This document shows positions 25,613 through 34,623 of a stretch of DNA of 64,000 bases, piece by piece. The notes beneath the pieces are model-generated. The model was not told the origin of the DNA, made no database searches, and saw only the letters and a program-made list of their open reading frames with translations. Source of the stretch: Chitinophagaceae bacterium (GTDB lineage Bacteria > Bacteroidota > Bacteroidia > Chitinophagales > Chitinophagaceae). How positions within the stretch are numbered: the stretch's first letter is position 1; each line of letters starts with the position of its first letter. A program made the position numbers and the translations under genes. The DNA lies in NCBI GenBank assembly GCA_013140985.1, contig JABFRU010000011.1:1-64000 (forward strand). Direction: 5' to 3'.

Positions 25613-27670
25613 TCAATTTATTTGCTTTATTGGGTGATAACTCCTTTTCGCCGTTCTCAACACTTCTGCCTTATCCAAAGTCATACGCTTCGGTTGCTGC
25701 GCCTGAAATCTCGTCATCTGGTCCTTGAAATGCGGTGAATCCGGGTGCATCGAAGCGCCAAATGTATTCACCGATTCAATAATAGGTAAAGATCCATCTT
25801 TCGGGTAGCGGACAAAACAGATATAGGCATCGCCGCCGGTCACTTTCCGCATTCCGTTCCCATATGGCTCGGAAAAAGTGGGAGTGAGGACATCAGGAAA
25901 ACCCCAGGCCGGGCGGACATCATCACCTCTTACCAGTTTTTGCACATCACCCAATACAAGATCTGTCTTGCCAAAGTTTTTCATCATATGATCATATACA
26001 TATTGAAACGTTTCCACCGCTTCTGCTTTGGTAATTTTTCTTGAAGGAGTTCCTTTCAATTTTTCTGCAAGATGATAATAAAGGAGAATGAAAATAGCAG
26101 CCCCTTTACTATTAGCTGTTGCCTTTTTATCCCATGATTGAAAATTATTGATAACATCTTTTAATACAGGATATTCAGCCGCATTCAAATTGAACATACT
26201 GTCAATACCATAAGTATATTGCAACTGTGTCGGCAATTGCTGATCGAACTTGGTCCGCTTGAATGTATTGTAATCGATCTTGCCGGTATTGTATAATAAT
26301 TCCGTTACTCTTTTGCTGCGGTTATTATGATAGGTTTCCCAGCCATCATTCTTATCAAATTTAATTCTATCAAGATTCACATTGGGATCGGTTGCTAAAA
26401 AAGGAGAATGATTGGTATTGAATAAATAGCCTGACGATGGATTGATGTATTGCGGCAGTTCATCGATCTTTTTGAATTCCGTCCATAATGTCGCTGATGT
26501 ATTGCCCGGTAATGTGCTTTTCCAGTTATAGGCCGGGTCGGAATTTCTTCTCGGCATTTTTCCATTGCTGATATAAAAGATCGTATCATAACGATCGGCA
26601 TACATGATATTGAACATCGGCAGGCTCATCATGCTGACGGCTTTGTAGAATTCGGTAAAATTCTTTGCCTTGTTCATCCTGTACCATTCTTCCAATGCTT
26701 TTATATCCAATGTTGCGGGGAGGCGGATCGCAAAAACTCCTTTCCCTGTTTTCAATGTAGCCCCATATTTACTCCAGTATATTTTTTTACCAATGGTTAT
26801 CGGTATTCCTTTTACATGCAGTTTGGCTTTGTCTTCTTCCAAATTGATCCATTGTCCATCGAATTTATATTGGTTTTTATTCGCCGGGTTCATTTCTAAT
26901 TGATAGATATCCAATTTATCCTGGTAATTATTGGTATGTGCCCAGCCTAAATTCTCATTGGTACCATGAAAGATCAAACAGCCGCCGGGAAATAAACCGC
27001 CGAGCATATTCCATCCCTGTTCGCTTTGCACATGGGCTTCATAAAAAGCAACAGGACCAGTATTGGGCTGATGTGCATTGATGGCTAAAAAAGATTCCCC
27101 TGTTGTTGTCTTTGTTGAGTTCATCGCAAAAGAATTCGACCCCTGCGGATTGAAACCCGGAAGTGTTGCGACTTTACCGCCGAGTATCTGTGGCAATGCA
27201 TCATCCACACCGCAAAAAAGACTGATAGAAAAAACAACAGCGGTGATATATTCTTTATCATTTAATGGAAATGCTTTTTTGTATTTCACTTCTTTGGGGT
27301 GTGCGGAAGCATAAGCATTCAATCCTGCTATATATCCATTGATCAGCGCAATAAAATCAGGGCTTAATGTGCTCCATTGTTCCTCTACTGTTTTACGGAT
27401 GCGCAAAAGATTGATGACATAATCTGCTTCAGCGCCTTTTTTACCAAGACCGGTTCCCACTTTGGCTTTCCCGGACAGCGCAACGAGTTGCAATGTTTCA
27501 AAATCATCTTCTGCATGAGCCCATGCAAGACCGTAGGCAACTTCAGGATCGGTGGGTGCAAAGATGTGAGGGATGCCGAAACTATCTCTTGCGATGGTGA
27601 TGTTGGAGGGATTGATCTGGGCGAAAGACTGTTGACTGATAATTATGAGGAGAATTAGTAGCTTTTTCAT
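25613..27670 (-). CDS. Penicillin acylase family N-terminal-nucleophile hydrolase
   Basis: 685 residues with a signal peptide (about 1-17). The architecture is alpha chain, linker, beta chain: VARDSFGIPHIFAPTDPEVAYGLAWAHAEDDF in the alpha part and the catalytic serine at about residue 180 in GSNSFAMNSTK, which becomes the beta-chain N-terminus after autoproteolysis. HTNNYQDKLDIYQLE and the Arg/Asn-rich C-terminal segments follow the family. A periplasmic amide hydrolase acting on acyl amides (possibly acyl-homoserine lactones or peptides); substrate not visible. Its 3' end abuts the ATPase-operon repeat array. Confidence 0.9.
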   Translation of the reverse strand: MKKLLILLIIISQQSFAQINPSNITIARDSFGIPHIFAPTDPEVAYGLAWAHAEDDFETLQLVALSGKAKVGTGLGKKGAEADYVINLLRIRKTVEEQWSTLSPDFIALINGYIAGLNAYASAHPKEVKYKKAFPLNDKEYITAVVFSISLFCGVDDALPQILGGKVATLPGFNPQGSNSFAMNSTKTTTGESFLAINAHQPNTGPVAFYEAHVQSEQGWNMLGGLFPGGCLIFHGTNENLGWAHTNNYQDKLDIYQLEMNPANKNQYKFDGQWINLEEDKAKLHVKGIPITIGKKIYWSKYGATLKTGKGVFAIRLPATLDIKALEEWYRMNKAKNFTEFYKAVSMMSLPMFNIMYADRYDTIFYISNGKMPRRNSDPAYNWKSTLPGNTSATLWTEFKKIDELPQYINPSSGYLFNTNHSPFLATDPNVNLDRIKFDKNDGWETYHNNRSKRVTELLYNTGKIDYNTFKRTKFDQQLPTQLQYTYGIDSMFNLNAAEYPVLKDVINNFQSWDKKATANSKGAAIFILLYYHLAEKLKGTPSRKITKAEAVETFQYVYDHMMKNFGKTDLVLGDVQKLVRGDDVRPAWGFPDVLTPTFSEPYGNGMRKVTGGDAYICFVRYPKDGSLPIIESVNTFGASMHPDSPHFKDQMTRFQAQQPKRMTLDKAEVLRTAKRSYHPIKQIN

Positions 27671-27738
27671 GTAGGGAAAATAATGAAAAAGAATGTAGCA
27701 ACCTTATGCGAAATCATTGTTTAGTAAGTTTACATTCT

Positions 27739-28197
27739 ATGCCGCCCATCGAACTCCTTCATACCAACTCCAATCACCCTGCCTTCCAGCAACTCGCTGC
27801 AGAAATGGAAAGGGAATTATATACCCGTGATGGTGAATTGGCGGCAATCAATCATGCGTTGAACAAGATCGGTTTTATACAGGATGTAGTAGTAGTGATG
27901 ATGAATAATGAAGCCGTAGCCTGCGGAGCATTCAGGGAATTTGATACGGATAGTGCAGAATTAAAAAGAATGTATGTACAGCCCTCCCATCGCAGCAAAG
28001 GGTTGGCTTCAAAAATTCTTATAGAACTCGAATCAATAGCTAAAGACAAAGGATACGAATATGCCGTACTCGAAACAGGCAAGAACCAACCCGAGGCGGT
28101 TGCTTTTTATTTGAAACATGGCTATGAACAGGTACCTGCTTTCGGGAAATATATTGACAGCGTTAATAGTATTTGTTTCAGAAAGCAAATGGCTTAA
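27739..28197 (+). CDS. GNAT family N-acetyltransferase
   Basis: The ATG at 27739 (MPPIELLHTNSNHPAFQ) is preferred to the one at 27706, which adds 11 unconserved residues. 152 residues. The acetyl-CoA site is RMYVQPSHRSKGLASKILIELE (R/Q-x-x-G/A motif), followed by YAVLETGKNQPEAVAFYLKHGYEQV, as in YpeA/ElaA-like GNATs. Substrate unknown. It is divergent from the acylase gene. Confidence 0.87.
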   Translation: MPPIELLHTNSNHPAFQQLAAEMERELYTRDGELAAINHALNKIGFIQDVVVVMMNNEAVACGAFREFDTDSAELKRMYVQPSHRSKGLASKILIELESIAKDKGYEYAVLETGKNQPEAVAFYLKHGYEQVPAFGKYIDSVNSICFRKQMA

Positions 28198-28252
28198 ACA
28201 GCTTTGGCGCATCAAATTCCAATTATTTATCTTCATAGCTCAATAGATTACT

Positions 28253-28741
28253 ATGGTCATCCGCATTTTTATTACCGGCGGCACTTTCGATAAGGAATAC
28301 AATGAGCTGAACGGGCAATTATATTTCAAAGATTCTCATTTGTCTGACCTGCTGGAGATGGGCCGGAGCAAAGTAACGGTGCAAACAAGAACACTGATGA
28401 TGATCGACAGTTTGGAAATGACGGATCATGACCGGGACCTTATCGCCCATCAATGCAATCAATCTGAAGAAAACCGGATCGTCATTACACATGGCACCGA
28501 TACGATGAGTGAAACAGCCAAAGTGCTGGCAGAAAAAGTAAATGGCAAAACAGTCGTATTGACCGGGGCCATGATACCCATTAAATTCGGAAGCTCGGAT
28601 GGTTTGTTCAATCTCGGAAGTGCATTAGCTTTTGCACAAACATTAGCTCCCGGAATTTATATTGCTATGAATGGCCGTTATTTTACATGGGACAATGTCC
28701 GCAAGAACAAACAAACAGGAATGTTTGAAGAAATAAACTGA
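28253..28741 (+). CDS. Asparaginase N-terminal-domain protein (single domain)
   Basis: 162 residues covering only the N-terminal domain of type I/II L-asparaginases: the ITGGTFDKEY loop (first catalytic Thr), THGTDTM (second Thr and Asp), and TGAMIPIKFGSSDG. The C-terminal domain that completes the usual tetrameric enzyme is missing, so it must act differently or with a partner. It ends 1 nt before the allantoicase start codon, a clear operon link to ureide catabolism. Whether it deamidates a purine-degradation intermediate is inference. Confidence 0.82.
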   Translation: MVIRIFITGGTFDKEYNELNGQLYFKDSHLSDLLEMGRSKVTVQTRTLMMIDSLEMTDHDRDLIAHQCNQSEENRIVITHGTDTMSETAKVLAEKVNGKTVVLTGAMIPIKFGSSDGLFNLGSALAFAQTLAPGIYIAMNGRYFTWDNVRKNKQTGMFEEIN

Positions 28742-28742
28742 T

Positions 28743-29741
28743 ATGTCAGAAACCGTATTTACAAATCTCACAGACCTTGCCGCTGAGCGGCTTGGCGGAA
28801 AAGTTCTTTCCTGCTCCGATGATTTTTTTGCAGAAAAAGAAAATTTGATCAAACCGGGGCGGGGAATTTTTATTGCTGATAAATACACCGACCGTGGCAA
28901 ATGGATGGACGGGTGGGAGTCGAGAAGAAAAAGAACAGCCGGTCATGACTGGTGCATTATCGAATTAGCTACTTCAGGAAAAATCCATGGGGTGGATATA
29001 GATACCAATCATTTTCTCGGCAATCATCCGCCGCATGCTTCCATAGAAGCAGCGAATATTCCTTTAACAGAAAATATCAATTGGGGCGCTGTTCAATGGA
29101 CTGAGATATTAGAAAAGTCGCCACTGCAACCCGGCTCACAGAATTTATATGAAATACAGGACCGGAATATTTATACGCATCTCAAATTGCATATCTATCC
29201 GGATGGCGGTGTGGCAAGATTAAAAGTGTATGGTGAAGTACATAAGGATTGGAGTACGGTAGATGCAAGTGAGCTCATCAATTTGGCTGCAGCTACCAAT
29301 GGCGCCAAATCTGTTTTGTGCAATGATATGTTCTTCTCGCACATGGAAAACCTCATCATGCCCGGAAGAGGAGTGAATATGGGCGATGGCTGGGAAACAA
29401 AAAGAAATCGTACTCCCAATAATAAAGACTGGGTGATCGTTCGGTTAGCACATCGGGGAACAATCGAAAAAATATTAGTTGATACCTGTCATTTCAAAGG
29501 TAATTATCCTGATAGTTGTTTGATAGAAGGATGTGATATTGATCTTAAAAAAGAAAGCAAGCTGGCCGATGATGATAAAGTGGAATGGAAAACGATATTG
29601 CCGCAATCAAAACTCAGCGCCGATCATGAACATTTTTTTGAAGACGAGATAAAAGATAAAGGACCGTTCACTCATGTTCGCTTATCAATCTTTCCCGATG
29701 GAGGAATAAGCAGGATGAGACTATGGGGACGAATGCGTTAA
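28743..29741 (+). CDS. alc: Allantoicase
   Basis: 332 residues, two homologous jelly-roll (galactose-binding-like) domains, each with the family pattern SCSDDFFAEKENLIKPGRG, GWESRRKRTAGHDW and IDTNHFLGNHPPHASIE, repeated in the second half (NDMFFSHMENLIMPGRG, GWETKRNRT, VDTCHFKGNYPDSC). This is diagnostic of allantoicase (EC 3.5.3.4), which hydrolyses allantoate to ureidoglycolate and urea. Preceded by an asparaginase-like gene with a 1-nt gap; its TAA stop lies inside a repeat at the end. Confidence 0.95.
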   Translation: MSETVFTNLTDLAAERLGGKVLSCSDDFFAEKENLIKPGRGIFIADKYTDRGKWMDGWESRRKRTAGHDWCIIELATSGKIHGVDIDTNHFLGNHPPHASIEAANIPLTENINWGAVQWTEILEKSPLQPGSQNLYEIQDRNIYTHLKLHIYPDGGVARLKVYGEVHKDWSTVDASELINLAAATNGAKSVLCNDMFFSHMENLIMPGRGVNMGDGWETKRNRTPNNKDWVIVRLAHRGTIEKILVDTCHFKGNYPDSCLIEGCDIDLKKESKLADDDKVEWKTILPQSKLSADHEHFFEDEIKDKGPFTHVRLSIFPDGGISRMRLWGRMR

Positions 29742-29761
29742 TTGGTTAATTAGTTAATTGG
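29738..29761. repeat. Short repeat at the allantoicase gene end
   Basis: A direct repeat of the type TTAATTGG-TTAATTAG-TTAATTGG that also supplies the allantoicase TAA stop. It lies just before the uraD start codon. Confidence 0.5.
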
Positions 29762-29770
29762 GGATTAGGC

Positions 29771-30274
29771 ATGACATTACATGACTTCAATATATTACCG
29801 AAAGAGAGATTGGTGGAGGAGTTGACGAAATGCTGCGGTTCTTCAGCATGGGTTAAGAAAATGTTACCTTTTATCCCGGCAGATGATATGGTTGAATTGC
29901 TCGAAGATGCCGAAGAGCAATGGTGGAAGTGCAGCGAAGATGATTGGAAAGAGGCTTTTGCTCATCATCCCAGGATCGGTGATACGGAATCACTGGCGAA
30001 AAAATTTGCTTCAACCGCTCAATGGGCATCGGGAGAACAGAGTGGCGTTAACATTGCCAACAAAGAAACGATTGAAGCATTAGCCAAAGGCAATCGCTTG
30101 TATGAAGAAAAATTCGGCTATATCTTTATCGTCTGTGCTACCGGTAGATCTGCTGAAGAAATGCTGGGTCTCTTGCATGAAAGATTACCCAATGAACAGG
30201 GAGAGGAGATTAAGATCGCTGCTGATGAACAGAATAAGATAACCAAACTGCGAATTGAAAAATTATTAGAATGA
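29771..30274 (+). CDS. uraD: 2-oxo-4-hydroxy-4-carboxy-5-ureidoimidazoline (OHCU) decarboxylase
   Basis: 167 residues matching UraD: the conserved catalytic FAHHPRIGD motif (His of HPRIGD), then WASGEQSGVNIANKETIEALAKGNRLYEEKFGYIFIVCATGRSAEEMLG, including the NxxYxxKFGxxFxxCA segment. It decarboxylates OHCU to S-allantoin (EC 4.1.1.97). The ATG at 29771 leaves a 29-nt gap to alc. The stop overlaps the uraH start by 4 nt. Confidence 0.95.
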   Translation: MTLHDFNILPKERLVEELTKCCGSSAWVKKMLPFIPADDMVELLEDAEEQWWKCSEDDWKEAFAHHPRIGDTESLAKKFASTAQWASGEQSGVNIANKETIEALAKGNRLYEEKFGYIFIVCATGRSAEEMLGLLHERLPNEQGEEIKIAADEQNKITKLRIEKLLE

Positions 30275-30609
30275 GCCAGCTCACCACCCATGTATTGGAT
30301 ACTTCAAAAGGACGGCCTGCAGAAGGCGTCAGTGTTTTTTTATACCGTCAGCACAATAGTGAATGGAGTGAGATCACTATCGGCACCACTAATAAAGATG
30401 GGCGCATTCCTAATTTGCTCCGTAATGATATCATTCTTGAACCCGGTGCTTATAAGCTTCTTTTCGAAACCAAAGAATATTTCGATCAACAAGGTGTTCA
30501 TTCTTTTTATCCTTTTATTGAAATAGTGTTTGTCATAACCGGGCCCGAACATTATCATGTGCCTTTACTGCTCAATCCGTTTGGCTATTCTACCTATAGA
30601 GGCTCTTAA
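30271..30609 (+). CDS. uraH: 5-hydroxyisourate hydrolase
   Basis: 112 residues, the usual transthyretin-like size. The N-terminus LTTHVLDTSKGRPAEGV carries the catalytic His, and the C-terminus HYHVPLLLNPFGYSTYRGS is the diagnostic YRGS ending. It hydrolyses 5-hydroxyisourate to OHCU (EC 3.5.2.17), the substrate of uraD, which it overlaps by 4 nt. Confidence 0.96.
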   Translation: MSQLTTHVLDTSKGRPAEGVSVFLYRQHNSEWSEITIGTTNKDGRIPNLLRNDIILEPGAYKLLFETKEYFDQQGVHSFYPFIEIVFVITGPEHYHVPLLLNPFGYSTYRGS

Positions 30610-30610
30610 A

Positions 30611-30632
30611 ATCCTTGCGTCTTTGCGGGAAA
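30611..30632. repeat. Short intergenic repeat between uraH and the HpcH-like gene
   Basis: A TCCTTGCGTCTTTGCGGG motif just after the uraH stop. It resembles a repeat (CTTTGCGTCTTTGCG) that is familiar between genes in Bacteroidota; membership of a dispersed family was not checked. Confidence 0.4.
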
Positions 30633-30647
30633 TAAAAAATATAAATC

Positions 30648-32093
30648 ATGAACTTCTCCATCGCAGATATCGAAAAAGAAATCCTTCTTAATTCGCTGGG
30701 AACAGCTAACCGAAAGTTCCAGCAAATTTATCCGGGTGATAAACCTGACCGGCAACCTGTGCATACGGTGTATGGCGGCGCCAATCTTTTTAAATCGGAC
30801 ACTTGCGTCAAGATCGGAAATATTGCATTGAAAAGTTTGCAGACCTATGCTCCCAATTTCGGTGTATTGGCCGATGTGCTGGAGTTGCCCGGCTTCATCG
30901 AGCTTCCTTCGTCAGAAAAAAAAGTTGACAAGCTTACAAAGGAGCTGGATAAGATGAGTGAGAAAAAAAGAAGAGAACATCCTGCATGGCTTTCTTATAC
31001 GGTGTATAAAAAAATAATCAAGAAACTTAAAACAGAAGCGGTAGAAGATTTCAGAATTGATTTTGAGGATGGTTTTGGTAACCGCCCCGATAAAGAAGAA
31101 GATGAAACAGCCGTAAATGCCGCCAATGAACTGGCAAAAGGAATGAAGGATAAAACTATTTCTCCCTTTATCGGTATCCGCATCAAACCATTTACAGAAG
31201 ATCTTAAAAGCCGTGGGGTAAGAACACTCGATATTTTCCTGAGTACGTTATTGAAAAAAACAAAAGGAAGATTGCCGGATAATTTTGTCGTGATGTTGCC
31301 CAAGGTCACAATACCTGAACAAGTGACAACATTGGTACGACTCTTTGAGATCATTGAAAAGAAACATGCCCTTATTCCCGGTACATTGAAAATGGAAACC
31401 ATGGTGGAAGCCACGCAGATCATCATGGATGATGAAGGTCGCAATCCATTAATGAAAATTATCCGTGCCGGCGAAGGAAGATTGATCGCAGCGCATTTTG
31501 GCACCTATGATTATACTGCTTCCTGTGGTATCACTGCCAAATACCAAACGATGGCTCATCCTGTTTGCGATTTTGCACATCACATGACCAAAGTGGCTTT
31601 GGGAGGCACTGGAATATTTTTATCTGATGGCGCCACGAATGTAATGCCCGTTGCACCTAACCGTGGAGAAAAACTCTCCAAAGAACAATTAAAAGAAAAT
31701 CTTCAGTCGGTACATAATGCATGGCGTATCGGTTACAGTCATACTATGCATTCACTTATCAATGGGTTTTACCAGGGTTGGGACCTGAACCCTGCACAAT
31801 TACCCATGCGCTATGCGGCTACCTATACTTTTTTCTTAAGCAGTATTGAAGATGCCACTCATCGTTTAAAAACTTTTGTTGAAAGAGCTGCTATCTCCAC
31901 GTTGACCGGTGATATTTTTGATGATGCTGCAACCGGGCAAGGTTTATTGAATTTCTTTTTAAAAGCAATGAACTGCGGCGCTATTACTGAAAAAGAAGCC
32001 ACGGCAACCGGACTGACCGTCGAAGAGATAAGAAGCCGGAGCTTTTATAAGATACTGCAGGGTAGAAGAAAGAAATTAAATAATAAGAAATAA
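30648..32093 (+). CDS. HpcH/HpaI aldolase-fold protein of a purine-catabolism cluster (DUF6986-like)
   Basis: 481 residues. The sequence has the (beta/alpha)8 features of HpcH/HpaI aldolase, citrate lyase and malate synthase-fold proteins: RIDFEDGFGNRPD, an IGIRIKPF segment, VVMLPKVT, TMVEATQIIM (Glu), and RLIAAHFGTYDYTASCG near the active site, then HPVCDFAHHMTKVA. The pattern resembles DUF6986 proteins. It directly follows uraH (39 nt) and alc/uraD, so a role in processing glyoxylate or ureidoglycolate, the end products of this pathway, is a plausible inference; the reaction is not known from sequence. Confidence 0.7.
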   Translation: MNFSIADIEKEILLNSLGTANRKFQQIYPGDKPDRQPVHTVYGGANLFKSDTCVKIGNIALKSLQTYAPNFGVLADVLELPGFIELPSSEKKVDKLTKELDKMSEKKRREHPAWLSYTVYKKIIKKLKTEAVEDFRIDFEDGFGNRPDKEEDETAVNAANELAKGMKDKTISPFIGIRIKPFTEDLKSRGVRTLDIFLSTLLKKTKGRLPDNFVVMLPKVTIPEQVTTLVRLFEIIEKKHALIPGTLKMETMVEATQIIMDDEGRNPLMKIIRAGEGRLIAAHFGTYDYTASCGITAKYQTMAHPVCDFAHHMTKVALGGTGIFLSDGATNVMPVAPNRGEKLSKEQLKENLQSVHNAWRIGYSHTMHSLINGFYQGWDLNPAQLPMRYAATYTFFLSSIEDATHRLKTFVERAAISTLTGDIFDDAATGQGLLNFFLKAMNCGAITEKEATATGLTVEEIRSRSFYKILQGRRKKLNNKK

Positions 32094-32110
32094 GGAATTA
32101 AAAATTAATA

Positions 32111-32147
32111 AGTGCGCAGTGTCCTTAGTTTGAAGACGCTGCGCACT
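32111..32147. terminator. Bidirectional terminator between convergent genes
   Basis: A 13-bp near-perfect stem (AGTGCGCAGTGTC with GACGCTGCGCACT, one G-T pair) and an 11-nt loop, flanked by AT-rich sequence on both sides. Confidence 0.7.
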
Positions 32148-32184
32148 TTCTCATTCCTTATTATTAATTTCTAATTTTTTATTC

Positions 32185-34428
32185 TCAAAACCCTTTCTTC
32201 GCTCCACTCGCCGCTTTCACTTCTTCTTCTGTTCTTCCTCCCGGGGGACAATGCTCCTTCAAAAATTTTGTATAAAGTGCTCCGAGATGCTGGAATGTTC
32301 CTTCGCCTTCGCTGATATTATGCGTACGGTTAGGATAGCTCATCATCTGGAATGATTTTCCATTTTTTACCAGTTCATTGATCAATGCTTCTGCATTCTG
32401 GTAATGCACATTATCATCTCCTGTGCCATGAATGAACAATAAGTCGCCTTTCAGGTTCTTTGCATGGGTCAATGCGGCGCCCTTTTTATAATCTTCCATA
32501 TTCTCCTGCGGCAATCCCATATACCGTTCCGTATAAATATTATCATAGTATAAAGAACTTGTTACCGGTGCAATGGAAATACCTGTTTGGTATTCGTCGG
32601 GGTACTGGAACATTAAGTTCAATGTAGAAGAACCGCCGCCACTCCATCCCCATACAGCCACACGGGTAGTATCCAGAAAATTCCATTTTTTCAATACCTG
32701 TTTTGCACCTAATGCCTGGTCACGGATATTCAGTTGACCGATTTTTTGATAGATCGCTTTTCTCCATTCTCGTCCTTTAGGAGAGGGTGTGCCCCTGTTA
32801 TCCAATGATACTTGTATATATCCATCTGCGGTCATATCGCCGTTATACAAGAAATTAGTGCCGGCACCCCAGCCATCATTTACCGTAGTAGAAGCAGGCT
32901 CACCATACACATAAAAAACAACAGGATATTTTTTAGTGCTGTCGAAATTCTTTGGTTTGGTGATCCAGCCATCCATGGTTACTCCTTCCTCGGTTGTCAC
33001 CTGGAAAAAGCTGGTTAGACTTTTCGCTTTATCTTCTGGCTTTATTTTTTTACTGATATCATCTTCTGCTTTGAATGGCTTATGGTCAGGCAGTGTTACC
33101 CATTCATTTTTCGGGCTTGTATAATAATTGGAAAAGCTATGTCTTGCAAATATGCCATTGGGTGATATTTCATAGTTATGTGACCCTTCCTGGGCTGCGG
33201 GGGAAACCCTGACAGGACCTCCGCTGCCATCCAGTTTTGTTTTATATAAATATTGCTGTGTAGCATTTACGGGTGATGCATAAAAATATACATAGCCTGT
33301 TTTTTCATCTATATTCAGCATATCTATCACATCATAATCGCCATTAGTGATCTTTGTTTCTTTTCCGTCGCGGCCGATGCGGTATAAATGGCGCCATCCA
33401 TCCTTTTCACTGAACCAGATGAATTCTTTACCTGATGCTATCCAATCCCATCCTTTTACATCCTGTCTCCATTCATTCAATGTGGCCACCCATGCTTTAT
33501 CGCTTTCAGAAAAAACTGTTTTTGTACTTCCGTTAGCGGCATTGCACATAATGACCTTGCTTTCATTTTGTTTGCGGTTCAATTGCTGCAAAATAATTTC
33601 ACCGGGGCCCGCCCATTCCATCCGCATGATATAATGTTCATCCGGTGCGCCGGGCACATTCATCCATTTTGTCTGTGCTGTAATAATATTCACTACGCCG
33701 ATCCGGGCAGGGGAAGGTTTCTCGCCAACTTTTGGATATTCTACAGGGACCACTTTGCTATACACCGAATCAGTTGTATTCAGCATATAGTAATCCCTGA
33801 TCTTGTTAGCATCAATTTGCCAGTAGGCGATGCTTTTGCTGTCAGGGCCCCATCGAAAACCATCACGGCAGAAAAATTCTTCTTCATACACCCAATCAAA
33901 TGTGCCATTGATGAGTTTTTTGGTGTTATTATCGCTGGTAATTTTTTTGATCTTACCGGTGGACAATTCTTCTGTATAAATATTATGCTCACTTACATAC
34001 GCAATATATTTTCCATCAGGAGAAAATTTCGCAAACTGCAAAGAAGCTTCCGGTCTTCCTTTTCCCATTTGCTTCAATTCACCGGTTGAAATATTGAGCA
34101 ACCAATAATCACCACGGGTAGGATAACGCCATACTTTTTTTGCATTCGTATAAAATAATGCTTTGCTTCCATCGGTTGATAATTGAAAACTTCTTGGAAC
34201 GATCGTCTTCCCGTCTTTTGTGGTCAATTGTTTTTTGGTGATAGCAGTATCCTTTTTTTGAGAGGGCAAAGATATCTTAACGATCTCTCCTTTTTCTACC
34301 TGGTAATAAGCACTGCCGTCGTTTGTCCATTTGGTAAATGGAACGCCGGGCTGAGCTGCTGCTGCAATAACTATAAATTGAACGACTGCAATGAATGCGA
34401 TCTTTCGTAGTGTGTTTAGAAAAGCCAT
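32185..34428 (-). CDS. S9 family prolyl oligopeptidase (DPP IV-type)
   Basis: 747 residues, signal peptide (about 1-25, AAAQPG). N-terminal eight-bladed beta-propeller region with the DPP-type RWGPDSKSIAYWQID segment, then a C-terminal alpha/beta hydrolase with the nucleophile elbow GWSGGGSS, Asp in HGTGDDNVH and His in NRTHNISEG. A DPP IV-like EE pair (DWVYEEEFF) lies in the propeller, which supports dipeptidyl aminopeptidase activity on N-terminal Xaa-Pro/Ala peptides. Periplasmic or exported. Full length. Confidence 0.92.
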   Translation of the reverse strand: MAFLNTLRKIAFIAVVQFIVIAAAAQPGVPFTKWTNDGSAYYQVEKGEIVKISLPSQKKDTAITKKQLTTKDGKTIVPRSFQLSTDGSKALFYTNAKKVWRYPTRGDYWLLNISTGELKQMGKGRPEASLQFAKFSPDGKYIAYVSEHNIYTEELSTGKIKKITSDNNTKKLINGTFDWVYEEEFFCRDGFRWGPDSKSIAYWQIDANKIRDYYMLNTTDSVYSKVVPVEYPKVGEKPSPARIGVVNIITAQTKWMNVPGAPDEHYIMRMEWAGPGEIILQQLNRKQNESKVIMCNAANGSTKTVFSESDKAWVATLNEWRQDVKGWDWIASGKEFIWFSEKDGWRHLYRIGRDGKETKITNGDYDVIDMLNIDEKTGYVYFYASPVNATQQYLYKTKLDGSGGPVRVSPAAQEGSHNYEISPNGIFARHSFSNYYTSPKNEWVTLPDHKPFKAEDDISKKIKPEDKAKSLTSFFQVTTEEGVTMDGWITKPKNFDSTKKYPVVFYVYGEPASTTVNDGWGAGTNFLYNGDMTADGYIQVSLDNRGTPSPKGREWRKAIYQKIGQLNIRDQALGAKQVLKKWNFLDTTRVAVWGWSGGGSSTLNLMFQYPDEYQTGISIAPVTSSLYYDNIYTERYMGLPQENMEDYKKGAALTHAKNLKGDLLFIHGTGDDNVHYQNAEALINELVKNGKSFQMMSYPNRTHNISEGEGTFQHLGALYTKFLKEHCPPGGRTEEEVKAASGAKKGF

Positions 34429-34509
34429 GATTGAAAATTTAAGGATGGCAAAATACGGAAAGCCGCTAATAAAGAGCTGTTAATTGGATAAACGGCGGCA
34501 GAAATAAGG

Positions 34510-34587
34510 AATAAAGAATGAGAAACCAGGAAGTAACAGGGTCGTTATACTTTCTTATTTGTAATTTTTTATTTCTTATTCTTTATT
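34510..34587. repeat. Inverted-repeat pair upstream of the saccharopine dehydrogenase-family gene
   Basis: Arms AATAAAGAATGAGAAA (34510-34525) and TTTCTTATTCTTTATT (34572-34587) match at 15 of 16 positions. The intervening loop is AT-rich with no gene. It probably belongs to a short intergenic repeat family. Confidence 0.5.
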
Positions 34588-34623
34588 TATTCGGGCAGTA
34601 TTTTTGCTGCCAAAATCCCACTT

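Noticed and set aside
33568-34089. A 173-codon plus-strand ORF inside the S9 peptidase gene
   Set aside because: It is the antisense shadow of the propeller region and has no family pattern.
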